Part shown: piece after piece, positions 16,757 through 24,867 of the stretch
How the letters are laid out: each line of letters starts with the position of its first letter
Position numbering within the stretch: the stretch's first letter is position 1
Source: CAZABP01 sp964483245
GTDB lineage: Bacteria; Planctomycetota; UBA1135; UBA2386
Reading direction: 5' to 3'
Assembly: GCA_964483245.1 (NCBI GenBank)
Contig: CAZABP010000024.1
Location: 8,383 to 72,382, forward strand
Length of the DNA stretch: 64,000 nucleotides
Notes under the pieces: model-generated
What the model saw: the letters and a program-made list of their open reading frames with translations, nothing else
What the model was told of the DNA's origin: nothing
The model's database searches: none
Position numbers and translations under genes: made by a program

Positions 16757-17368
16757 ATGGAGCCGGACTCCCGAGAGCTCGTGACGCAGGCGAGCCGCGG
16801 CGACGCGACCGCGGTCGACCTGCTGCTGCAGCGGCATCTGCCGGGACTGCAGGCGTTCGTCCGGCTGCGGATGGCGCCGCTGCTGCGAGCCAAGGAATCG
16901 AGCTCCGACATCGTGCAGTCGGTGTGCCGGGAGCTGCTCGAGCGCCTCGACGGCTTCGAGTGGCGCGGTGAGCCGGCGTTCAAGGCCTGGCTGTTCACGA
17001 CCGCACTGCGCAAGCTGACCGAACGGCAACGGCACTGGCTGCGCGACAAGCGCGACGCGGCCCGCGAAGTGCATCTGCCGCCGGGCGACGCATCGCGTGA
17101 AGACCGCTCGCTGCAGCAGCTGTATCGCACGTTCTGCACCCCGAGCCGCGTCGTCTCGGTGCGCGAGGAGCTGGCGGCGGTCGAGGATGCCTTCGCCGAG
17201 CTGCCGGAGCACTACCGCGAGATCCTGACCCTGGCGCGGCTGACCGGCGCGACGCACCGCGAGATCGGCGCGCAGCTCGGGATGACCGAAAACGCGGTGC
17301 AGCAGGTCGTCAAGCGCGCGCTCGTGAAGCTTTCCGGTGCGTTGCGCAATCGCGGCTATGGCACCTGA
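16757..17368 (+). CDS. ECF-type RNA polymerase sigma factor
   Basis: The 203-residue protein starts at ATG 16757. Sigma-70 region 2 is LLLQRHLPGLQAFVRLRM through DIVQSVCRELLERLDGFEWRG. Region 4 is AFAELPEHYREILTLARLTGATHREIGAQLGMTENAVQQVVKRAL. The SSSDIVQSV and FRAWL-like (KAWLF) segments resemble planctomycete-type ECF factors. No anti-sigma gene follows. It lies divergent from the Ser/Thr kinase, so control by phosphorylation rather than an anti-sigma is plausible from known ECF-STK pairs. It converges on the large secreted protein gene. Confidence 0.93.
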   Translation: MEPDSRELVTQASRGDATAVDLLLQRHLPGLQAFVRLRMAPLLRAKESSSDIVQSVCRELLERLDGFEWRGEPAFKAWLFTTALRKLTERQRHWLRDKRDAAREVHLPPGDASREDRSLQQLYRTFCTPSRVVSVREELAAVEDAFAELPEHYREILTLARLTGATHREIGAQLGMTENAVQQVVKRALVKLSGALRNRGYGT

Positions 17369-17376
17369 ACGAGAGC

Positions 17377-17407
17377 GCACCCGACGGGAGCCGAGCCCGC
17401 CGGGTGC
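17377..17407. terminator. Hairpin between convergent genes
   Basis: GCACCCG (17377-17383) pairs with CGGGTGC (17401-17407). The 17-base interior can pair further (GGG with CCC). It lies between the 3' ends of the sigma factor and secreted protein genes. There is no T-tract, so it is a weak candidate. Confidence 0.4.
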
Positions 17408-17439
17408 AACCCCTGCTTCCATGCGAGAGTCCGCCGGTG

Positions 17440-20016
17440 TCACTGGATGCGCCAGCCACCCAACGTGATCCGGTAGTAGTTGCTCAACACGATGCCGAAC
17501 GAGTTGTTCGGCACGCGCTTGTAGACCCAGAACTGGCTGTAGATGTTGACGCCGATCAGGGCGATCTGATTGGGCAGCAGGAAGTCGAACTGTGCGCGCC
17601 CCGCGGCATTGACCGCCAACGGCAGGCTCAGCAGCTCGCTGCTGGTGTAGATCCGGCAGCCGGGTGCGCCGAACAACGCGAGGTCGAACGGCAGCGGCAG
17701 GCCGTACCAGCTCGTGTCGCTGGTGCCGATCTGCAGGATGGCCGACGGTTGCGCCCGCAGCGGGTCGCCGCCCTGCAACACGAAGCCGAGCGTTTCACCG
17801 ATCTCCGGCGTGCCGGAGACGTACGACAGCGTGTGCGAGAGCGAACCGCAGTTCGAGCCGAGGTAGTTGGCCGAGCCGGGCGTGAAGTAGCCGAACTCCG
17901 CCACCAGCGTGGCGTCCTGCGTCAGCGTGACCGAAATCGTGCGGACGTTGTCGGTGTGGGGCAGTCCGTTGACGATCCAGCGGCGGAACGTGCGGCCGGC
18001 GTGCGTCAGCGGCGCCGTCAGATAGACGTTCTGGAAGTCCGCGTAGTAACGCGCGAAGTTCGCGTTGCCGTCCTGATCACCGTTCGCATCGGCGACGTTC
18101 AGCGTGATCGGCGGCCCGATCGCCGGCCGCGCCTGCACGTCGAGCCGCCAGCCCGGTTCGTAGTTGGCGGTCAGCGTCTTGTCGGTCGTGCCGAGCGACG
18201 TGTATTCGACGTTCCGCGTGTAGTAGGTGCCGTTGCCGCTCCACGACTCGAACACGTAGGTCCGGTTGTTGAGCGTGCGCGTCCCCGGTGCCGAGACCTG
18301 CAACCCCTGCTGGGCGGTGTAGGTCCGCGTGAACGGCGTCGTGCCGCTGCGGTTGCTGTTCAGATCGTCGATGTCGAGCGTGACCGGAACGCCACTGAGC
18401 GGCCCGCTGGCCGTCGCGGCCTGGTAGGCGACGTTGATCGTCGGCGGCGTGTAGTCGTCGCGTCCGAACCAGACGTAACGGTGCTGCGTGTTCGCCGTGG
18501 TCGTGCCGCCGTTCTGCATCATGCCGGTGCCGACGAACGTCTGACCGAAGTACTGGTATGCCTGGGCGCAGCCGAGGTAGTCACCCCAGCGGTTGCTCGG
18601 CGAACCGTGCGTACCGGACGCCATCAGCAGGATGAAATTCCCGTCCCAGGTCTGCGCGTAGTTGTCGACCAGCATCGCACCGGCGGTCACGTGGTACTGC
18701 GGGCCGCCGCCGAGACACATCACGGTGCCCTTGTGGTCGGAGTGGTTGGTGGCCACCGCGGGATAGGCGACCGCCCACTCGCCGTTGAACACGTCGTTGG
18801 TGCCGATCAGTGCCATCGTCGATGGGTTCACGCGCACGACACGGATGAACGGTCGCGCACGGCCATTGGCCGGCATCTGGGCCGACGTGAACAGGAATCC
18901 GACCTCCGACGTCGTGTGGTAGCCGCTCGCGATCCGGTGGTCGTCGGAGCCGATCCACTCACGCCCGTCCGGTCCCGGCGCCGAACCGGCGGCGTTGTTC
19001 CATTGCGGGATCGTCAGCGTCGTGTCCGGCTCCCGGGAGTTGGCGCTGTCGATCCAGCGGAACACCCGCATCGAGGTCGTCGTGATGTGCGTCGCCCAGT
19101 ACATCGTCGCCGTCGACTGCTGCGCGAACCGATACGAGGCGCCGCCGAGCGAATGCGTGGCGCTCGAATAGAACAGCCACGGTCCGCCACCGCCGGTGCG
19201 CACGGTCGAAAGGCTCATCCGCGCGACGACGCTGTCGCGGTACGTGTCGTTCCCCAGCGCATCGCGCTGGAACACGTTGCTCGCCATGTAGAGATGACCG
19301 TTGGAGTAGGCGAAGTCCGGGAAGTCGAACCAATGCCCGGGCGCATAGCCGAAGTTCTGCGTGTTCCAGTACGTCGTCGCCCAGGTGCTGTCGCGCAGAT
19401 CCGCGCGTCCGTTCGCGATCGCCAGACGGAACCCGCCCCGCTGTGTCGTCGCGCTGTGGCGGTACTGGATGTACCAGACCGTGCAATCGATCCACGGGAT
19501 GTACAGCACGCGCTGGTCACAACAGACGCCACCGTCCTGCGCCGGAAACAGCGTGTACGGATTGACGTGCGTCCAGGTCATCCCGGAGTCGCGCGACAGC
19601 GAGCCGTACGTGTTGCCGGTCGCGAACAGCGTGTCTCGATTGATCGCGATGTCCGGCTCGCCGGGGTTGCCCTTGCTGGCCCCCGCCGGCTCGGTGATCC
19701 GGTTGCGGAAGAACGTCAGCTGGCCGGTCTGCGGCTGCGTGCCGCCGACCTTCCCCACCGTGAACGGCTTCGAGTCCGGCTGCGGCAACGTCCCGGTCCC
19801 GACCGGGATCGGCGGGAGCTTCCCCTGGCCGATCTCATTCAGGACCGAGCGGGGCGGCATCGGAATGTCGATCTGAGGCCCGTCGGACGCGCGCACGACG
19901 GTGACCGGCACGGTCCCGGTCACGCGCGGCGCGGGGCCGCCTTGGGCCGCCAACATGGGGCCCCACAGCCAGAAGGTCAGACCCAGCAGGGTCGGTGCGG
20001 CGAGGGTCGGTTTCAT
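17440..20016 (-). CDS. Large secreted protein with BNR-like repeats and C-terminal beta domains
   Basis: The start is ATG 20016 (858 residues), preceded by AGGA at a suitable distance. Residues 1-24 form a signal peptide ending at LAAQ. Residues ~110-560 read as a sialidase/BNR-like propeller: GEPDIAINRDTLFATGNTYG, then SLSRDSGMTWTHVNPY (an Asp-box-like SxDxGxTW), then similar strands. Next come segments like InlB-type bacterial repeats (FESWSGNG, TLTANYEPGW, RRWIVNG). The last ~145 residues begin GSNCGSLSHTLSYVSGTPEIG and hold two Cys, resembling a terminal domain I associate with planctomycete secreted proteins. No catalytic sialidase residues could be assigned, so an adhesive or degradative surface role is only inferred. 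Confidence 0.8.
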   Translation of the reverse strand: MKPTLAAPTLLGLTFWLWGPMLAAQGGPAPRVTGTVPVTVVRASDGPQIDIPMPPRSVLNEIGQGKLPPIPVGTGTLPQPDSKPFTVGKVGGTQPQTGQLTFFRNRITEPAGASKGNPGEPDIAINRDTLFATGNTYGSLSRDSGMTWTHVNPYTLFPAQDGGVCCDQRVLYIPWIDCTVWYIQYRHSATTQRGGFRLAIANGRADLRDSTWATTYWNTQNFGYAPGHWFDFPDFAYSNGHLYMASNVFQRDALGNDTYRDSVVARMSLSTVRTGGGGPWLFYSSATHSLGGASYRFAQQSTATMYWATHITTTSMRVFRWIDSANSREPDTTLTIPQWNNAAGSAPGPDGREWIGSDDHRIASGYHTTSEVGFLFTSAQMPANGRARPFIRVVRVNPSTMALIGTNDVFNGEWAVAYPAVATNHSDHKGTVMCLGGGPQYHVTAGAMLVDNYAQTWDGNFILLMASGTHGSPSNRWGDYLGCAQAYQYFGQTFVGTGMMQNGGTTTANTQHRYVWFGRDDYTPPTINVAYQAATASGPLSGVPVTLDIDDLNSNRSGTTPFTRTYTAQQGLQVSAPGTRTLNNRTYVFESWSGNGTYYTRNVEYTSLGTTDKTLTANYEPGWRLDVQARPAIGPPITLNVADANGDQDGNANFARYYADFQNVYLTAPLTHAGRTFRRWIVNGLPHTDNVRTISVTLTQDATLVAEFGYFTPGSANYLGSNCGSLSHTLSYVSGTPEIGETLGFVLQGGDPLRAQPSAILQIGTSDTSWYGLPLPFDLALFGAPGCRIYTSSELLSLPLAVNAAGRAQFDFLLPNQIALIGVNIYSQFWVYKRVPNNSFGIVLSNYYRITLGGWRIQ

Positions 20017-20187
20017 CGGAGGTTCCTGGACAACGAGGGTTGGCAGCCGGGGGCAGGGGCCCGGCCGATTCCTCGATCGCCAGCGCCGGCCGGTCCAGTC
20101 ACCGCCCGGCGTCGTTTTTCTGGGCAGATTCCGCTCCAGGACCCTCCGGTTCGTCCGAGATTTGCGCTGGTGGGAGTGGAGGTAACG

Positions 20188-20388
20188 ATGAACACGACGC
20201 CCGAGCAGCGGATCGACGAACTCCTGGCCCACCTGCGCCGCTTCGAGAACCTGAGCCGCGGTCCGGATCAGGACCCGATCGTCGCCGTGGCGATCGCAGC
20301 GATCGAAGAAGAGCTGTGCTGCCTGAGTCGCCTGGCCGCACGCCGGCGCGGGCACGCCACGCCGCTCGCGGCCGTGGCCAGCGGCTGA
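20188..20388 (+). CDS. Small protein of unknown function, paralogue of the 13071-13286 protein
   Basis: The 66-residue protein starts at ATG 20188 behind a strong Shine-Dalgarno (GGAGGT, six bases upstream). The helical segment EQRIDELL to ELCCLSR aligns without gaps to the 71-residue protein 7 kb upstream, with 19 of 43 identical by my count. It differs in a Cys pair (CC at ~44-45) and an Arg-rich tail. It is divergent from the large secreted protein gene and lies just ahead of the ThyX-like gene. The strong ribosome site plus paralogy make it a credible gene; its function is unknown. Confidence 0.78.
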   Translation: MNTTPEQRIDELLAHLRRFENLSRGPDQDPIVAVAIAAIEEELCCLSRLAARRRGHATPLAAVASG

Positions 20389-20432
20389 ACGGTGATCCGC
20401 GCACGCCCGGCCCGTAACGTGGCCCGGCACCG

Positions 20433-22064
20433 ATGGCGTACACCGAGCAGGAACGGCGGCTCCTCGCGCACTACTTCTCCGAGACCGACCCCAAGCCGCA
20501 CGCGGACGTGTACCTGGTGCAGAATCTGCCACCCGAGGTCGCCGCGACGCTGAACGGCGTCTACTCGCGCAGTGCACTGTCGATGCGCGACAACTTCCTC
20601 GAGCGGCTGCACAAGGGGCTCGCCGCGAGCGGGCGGACGCTCGCCGACCTGCCCCTCGGCGGTGGCGGCAGCGACGCGATCACCGCCGTCATGGCGGATC
20701 GCTCGGGGCAATTCCTGAAGACGTATGCGATCGACCACGGGCACAACTCGCTGCGCGAGGGTTCGGTCCTGCACCTGGCGGTCGAGAACGTCTCGCAGCT
20801 CGTGACCCGGTTCGTGCAGCGCGAACGGCGCTGCAGCTTCGAGGAGAGCTCGACGCGCTACATCTCGTTCAGTCGCGAAGGGCACTGGCGGGATCCGGAC
20901 GTGCAGGCCGCCGGCGGCGAACCGGCGCGCGCCTACGACGAGATCCTGCACACCACGTTCGCGCTTTATCAGGAGCTGAGCGAGGCGCTGCTGGCCCACC
21001 TGCAGGCGGTCCGCCCGCGGGCGCAGGACGAGAAGGAAGGTCCCTGGCTGCGGGCGCTGCGGGCCGAGGCGTTCGACGCCGCGCGCTACCTGCTGACGCC
21101 GGCGATCCACACCAAGTGGGGCTTCGTCGTCGATGCCCGCACGCTGAGCGACGTCATCGCCGAGCTGGCGAGCCATCCGCTCGCCGAGTTCCGGATCGTC
21201 GCCGACCGATTGCGGGAGCAGGCGGTGCGCGTCGTGCCGACGCTGCTCGCGCATGCGCGGCGCAACGAGTTCCTGGCTGCACAGCATGCGCTGCGACCCG
21301 CGCATGCCGCCGCGACCGGCGCACCGGAGCCGGTGACCGGACCGCAAGCGTCGCGCGTGACGCTGCTGGCGCACGATCCGGAGCTGGACGACAAGCTGCT
21401 GGCGTCGCTGCTGTACGAGTCGTCGCAGCAACCCTACGCCGCCTGCGTCGCGCGCGTGCGGGAGCTCGGTGCGGCGGCACGGCAGGAGCTGCTGGCGCGC
21501 TGCCTCGCGGCGCGCGGTCCACGCGATCCGTTGCCGTTCGCGCTCGAAGCTGCGCAGCCGTTCGACTTCGAGATCCTGGTCGACTTCGGTGCCTATCGCG
21601 ACATCGGCCGGCATCGCAAGGGGATCCAGCAGCAGCAGCCGCTGACGACGCTGCACGGCTACGTGGTGCCGCCACTGCTCGAGCAGGCGGGGCTCGCCGC
21701 GCGCTACCAGCGCACGTTGGACGCAGCGGCAGAACTGCAGCAGATCGTGCACGCTGCCCACCCGTGGGCGTCTGCGTATGTGACACCGTTCGCATTCCTG
21801 CAGCGCGCACGGATCCTGTTCGACCCGCGCCAGGTCGGCTACTTCATCGAGCTGCGCAGCGGACCGGAGGGTCACTTCGCGTACCGCCGGATCGCGCTCG
21901 ACATGCTGGCCGAAGTGCGTCGCGTCAGCCCGCTGTTCGCGCAGTGCATCCGGGCGCAGGAAGGGGACGCGTTCCTCGGGCGGATGACGGCCGAACAGGG
22001 CGCAGACGAGCGGCGCCGGCGGCGCATGGAGCGCGCCGGCGATCTCCCGGCCGGGAACGCGTGA
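20433..22064 (+). CDS. Two-domain ThyX-like (FAD-dependent thymidylate synthase family) protein
   Basis: The 543-residue protein is about twice the length of classical ThyX. Domain 1 (~30-240) has GHNSLREGSVLHLAVENVSQL, then RFVQRERRCSFEESSTRY. That last stretch fits the ThyX signature RHRxxSxxxxSxRY, except that the His is Glu. Domain 2 (~300-530) has LLYESSQQPY and DFGAYRDIGRHRKGIQQQQPL, a diverged second copy. ThyX makes dTMP from dUMP with FAD and methylene-tetrahydrofolate. Changes in both signatures leave it open whether this protein is an active synthase. The stop is coupled to the MtfA-like gene (GTGA). Confidence 0.82.
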   Translation: MAYTEQERRLLAHYFSETDPKPHADVYLVQNLPPEVAATLNGVYSRSALSMRDNFLERLHKGLAASGRTLADLPLGGGGSDAITAVMADRSGQFLKTYAIDHGHNSLREGSVLHLAVENVSQLVTRFVQRERRCSFEESSTRYISFSREGHWRDPDVQAAGGEPARAYDEILHTTFALYQELSEALLAHLQAVRPRAQDEKEGPWLRALRAEAFDAARYLLTPAIHTKWGFVVDARTLSDVIAELASHPLAEFRIVADRLREQAVRVVPTLLAHARRNEFLAAQHALRPAHAAATGAPEPVTGPQASRVTLLAHDPELDDKLLASLLYESSQQPYAACVARVRELGAAARQELLARCLAARGPRDPLPFALEAAQPFDFEILVDFGAYRDIGRHRKGIQQQQPLTTLHGYVVPPLLEQAGLAARYQRTLDAAAELQQIVHAAHPWASAYVTPFAFLQRARILFDPRQVGYFIELRSGPEGHFAYRRIALDMLAEVRRVSPLFAQCIRAQEGDAFLGRMTAEQGADERRRRRMERAGDLPAGNA

Positions 22065-22834
22065 ACTGGCCGTTCGGGCGCGCCGCGCGCCGCCGGAGGA
22101 TCCTGCGCCGCCATCGGATCGCGGACCAGGAATGGGCGCAGGCGCTCGCCGGGGTCGCCCCCGCGCGCCGTCTCGCGGCGGCCGATCAGCAGCGGCTGCG
22201 GGAGCTCGTGCTGCTGTTCCTGCACGAGAAGACGTTCCTGTCCGGCGGCGGGCTGCAGCTCACCGACGCGATGAAGCTCGTCATCGCGCTGCAGGCTTGC
22301 CTGTTGATCCTGAACCTCGGCCTGGATGCGTACCGCCCGTGGCACTCGATCATCGTGCATCCTGATCAGTTCAAGACGCACGAGCAGTTCGAGGACGAGC
22401 ACGGGATCGTCACGATCGACGACGATGCGCGGAGCGGTGAGGCGTGGCCCGAAGGACCGGTCGTGCTGTCGTGGCACGACGTCGTCAGCGGCACGGAGGA
22501 AGGCATCAACCTCGTGATCCACGAGTTCGCGCACAAGCTCGACATGCTGGACGGGGACGCGAGCGGAATGCCGCCGCTGCACCCCGGCATGGACCGCGAC
22601 GCCTGGCAGCGCGACTTCACGGCGGCGTTCGAGTCGTTCGGACGGCGCGTCGTGGCGGGGCGCGCGACGCGGCTCGATCCGTATGCGGCGGAGGATCCGG
22701 CCGAGTTCTTCGCGGTCGTCAGCGAGGTGTTCTTCGAAGACCCGGCGCTGGTGCAGCGGGAGTTCCCGCGCGTCTACGCGCACCTGGCCGCGTTCTACCG
22801 TCAGGATCCGCTGCGGACGGCGACCTCGGCGTAG
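22061..22834 (+). CDS. mtfA: MtfA-like zinc metallopeptidase (M90 family)
   Basis: The 257-residue protein starts at GTG 22061, overlapping the TGA of the ThyX-like gene. INLVIHEFAHKLDMLDGDASGMPPL (~156-180) holds the HExxH-like HEFAH site with the downstream DMLDG typical of MtfA. Further matches are EKTFLSGGGLQLTDAMKLVIALQACLLILNL, YRPWHSIIVHPDQF, and EDPAEFFAVVSEVFFEDP with a candidate third zinc ligand. In E. coli MtfA binds the repressor Mlc and has peptidase activity. Here the function is inferred from family, and the partner is unknown. Its 3' end overlaps the convergent glycosyltransferase-like gene by 34 bases. Confidence 0.9.
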   Translation: MNWPFGRAARRRRILRRHRIADQEWAQALAGVAPARRLAAADQQRLRELVLLFLHEKTFLSGGGLQLTDAMKLVIALQACLLILNLGLDAYRPWHSIIVHPDQFKTHEQFEDEHGIVTIDDDARSGEAWPEGPVVLSWHDVVSGTEEGINLVIHEFAHKLDMLDGDASGMPPLHPGMDRDAWQRDFTAAFESFGRRVVAGRATRLDPYAAEDPAEFFAVVSEVFFEDPALVQREFPRVYAHLAAFYRQDPLRTATSA

Positions 22835-23439
22835 AGCGCGGCGAGTGCAGGTGCCGTGCGCTCCGTGCGCGGGAGCTGGCGCAACAGGCGTCGCGGCAAA
22901 CCGGCCCCGGCGAGCAGCTCCTGCGACTCTGCGTCCGCGACGAGCACGAGGTCGGCGTGCTGCAGATGGCCGAGCGCGACTTCGAGCCGGTTCTGGAACT
23001 GCACGTGGCTCGCGAATGGCAGCAGCCGGCGCAGTCCGCGGGGCGCGGCGTCACAGCAGGCACGGCAGCGCGCAGGATCCGCGAAGCTGCGGCAGCTCTC
23101 GTTGCGGTGGTCGATCAACGTCCGGCGGTGGCAGAGCACGTGTTCGGCGACGGCATCGACGACGACCGGCACGCCGAGCCCGCGCGCGATCCACGGCGGC
23201 GAGCAGGAACTGCCGCCGGCGTAGCCGAGCACGTGCACGACGTCGACGGCGCCGTCGCGCAACCGCTGCGCGAGGCGGACCTCGAGCCGATGGTCGATGA
23301 CCTGGGCCTGCACGCGATGGAACGCCGGCCCGCGCGCCGCCGCATCGAGCTGCTGCACGTCGTGCCCGAGTCCGCGCAGCGCCGCCGCGAGCTGCGCGTC
23401 GGCACCACCACCGCGCGGCGTGACCAGCAGCAGTCTCAC
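22801..23439 (-). CDS. Truncated glycosyltransferase-like protein with a Cys-rich segment
   Basis: The 212-residue protein starts at GTG 23439, overlapping the stop of the S41 peptidase gene (GTGA). The N-terminus MRLLLVTPRGGGADAQLAAA and a Rossmann-like VDVVHVLGYAGG followed by LGVPVVVDAVAEH match the N-terminal half of GT-B family 4 glycosyltransferases. Residues ~103-129 hold C-x12-C-x8-C-x2-CC, a possible metal site. The C-terminal donor-binding domain with its E-x7-E motif is absent; the frame ends inside the convergent mtfA gene. It may be a remnant or a binding-only protein. Confidence 0.6.
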   Translation of the reverse strand: MRLLLVTPRGGGADAQLAAALRGLGHDVQQLDAAARGPAFHRVQAQVIDHRLEVRLAQRLRDGAVDVVHVLGYAGGSSCSPPWIARGLGVPVVVDAVAEHVLCHRRTLIDHRNESCRSFADPARCRACCDAAPRGLRRLLPFASHVQFQNRLEVALGHLQHADLVLVADAESQELLAGAGLPRRLLRQLPRTERTAPALAALYAEVAVRSGS

Positions 23440-24737
23440 CGGGCCCGCTCCACCACTTCGAACGCGGCGGCGAGATCCGGATCGCGACCAGCCGACACGT
23501 CGTCACGCGTCCAGATCACGGCGACGTCCGGCTGCGTGCCGATCCCTTCGATCAGCTTGCCTGCCGGGCCGTAGACGCGCTGCGTGCAGGCACCGAGCTT
23601 TGCCTTGCTGTGCTCAGCGGTGACCAGCTCGCGCGGCGCGCCGGTGCCGGCGCCGGTCGGCCGGCCGATCACGGTCAGCGCCGGATGGCAGTCATCGAGG
23701 CAGCGCAGGAAGTTGTCGGTCGTGCTGAAGCAGCCGCTGTCGACGAGCGCGACGATGCGGCCGGCGAAGCGCGCGTGTCCGCCCTTGCCGTAGACGTAGC
23801 CGTTGGGCCTGGTCCATGCGCCGTCGAATCGCGCCGACAGCTGGAAGTACACGAACGGATCGGCGAGCAGCCGTTCGGCGAGATGGATCCCGAGCAGATC
23901 GGTGCCGCCACCATTGCCGCGCAGATCGAGGATCAGCGCTTCGGCGCCGCGCTCGCGCAACTCGGCCACGATCTGGTCGACCCGCGCCCGCCCTTCCGCC
24001 AGGAATGGATCCCGCTCCTCCGGCTTCGCTCGCAGCCACTCCTGCCACCGCGGCACGGCGAAGCTGTGCAGGTGCAACCGCGCGATCCGCTCGCGCGGCC
24101 AGGTCAGGCTCCAGTTCTCCTCGCGGCGGAGCAGGTCCGGCGGATCCGGCTGCTCAGGCGACGTCGCGAGCTCGATCTCGTAGCTCTCGCCGTTGCGACG
24201 CTGCAAGCGCACGCGCACCGTGCGCTCTGTGGTGCGCAGCAACGCCGCGATCGCGAGGCGGCGCCGCATGCCCGGCGTCGATGCGGAGGTCTCCGCTTCG
24301 ATTGCCGCGAGCCGTTCGGCCACCGGCACGCCGTCGATCGCGAGCAGCAGGTCGCCACGCCGCGGTGCCTCGGCATCCGGCGGAACCCCGCCGACGACGA
24401 GCCCCTCCCGGCAGTCGACGACCGTGAAAGGCAGATGCAGCCGGGGCGAAACTCCCGCCCCCGACACGTGCGACCAGGCGTGCCCATCCTGCATCGCCGC
24501 GACGAACCGGCGCAGGATCTGCGCAAAGTCCCCCGCGGTTCGCACGCCCGGCAGCTCCCGCAGGCTCGCCGCGAGCTGCGCGTCGAGGTCGAGCCCGCGG
24601 TGCTCGAGGTAGGACCACTGCTCCCGGACGGCGGCGGCGATCTGCCGCAGATCGGCGGCCATCTGCGCCTCCGTCCACGGCGGCTGCGCGGGGGCGGCAG
24701 GGAGGCACAGAACGATCGATGCGAGCGCGCGCAGCAC
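23436..24737 (-). CDS. S41 family (C-terminal processing) peptidase
   Basis: I choose the GTG at 24737 because it begins a signal sequence (LRALASIVLCLPAAPAQ), giving 433 residues. A helical N-terminal domain holds FVAAMQDGHAWSHV. A PDZ-like region follows, with RRGDLLLAIDGVPVAERL. The peptidase core has ALILDLRGNGGGTDL and GRIVALVDSGCFSTTDNFL, where Ser-Thr-Thr-Asp aligns with the catalytic Ser of the SAAE motif; a candidate Lys follows later. It is likely periplasmic or anchored. The 4-base overlap with the glycosyltransferase-like gene suggests co-expression. Confidence 0.88.
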   Translation of the reverse strand: MLRALASIVLCLPAAPAQPPWTEAQMAADLRQIAAAVREQWSYLEHRGLDLDAQLAASLRELPGVRTAGDFAQILRRFVAAMQDGHAWSHVSGAGVSPRLHLPFTVVDCREGLVVGGVPPDAEAPRRGDLLLAIDGVPVAERLAAIEAETSASTPGMRRRLAIAALLRTTERTVRVRLQRRNGESYEIELATSPEQPDPPDLLRREENWSLTWPRERIARLHLHSFAVPRWQEWLRAKPEERDPFLAEGRARVDQIVAELRERGAEALILDLRGNGGGTDLLGIHLAERLLADPFVYFQLSARFDGAWTRPNGYVYGKGGHARFAGRIVALVDSGCFSTTDNFLRCLDDCHPALTVIGRPTGAGTGAPRELVTAEHSKAKLGACTQRVYGPAGKLIEGIGTQPDVAVIWTRDDVSAGRDPDLAAAFEVVERAR

Positions 24738-24867
24738 GGCGGGGGGATCGTAGGCGGGACGCGCGCGGCAGCATCCGGTGGCGATGGGCTCTCGTGGATT
24801 CCGCCTCGCCCGGCGGGCGGAGTGCCGTGCACCTGGCGCGGTGTTCGCTATGGTGCGCGGCGTGCGC

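Noticed and set aside
17404..20388. 994-codon + strand frame
   Set aside because: It is antisense to the secreted protein. Only its end, from ATG 20188 with a strong ribosome site, is kept as a real small gene.
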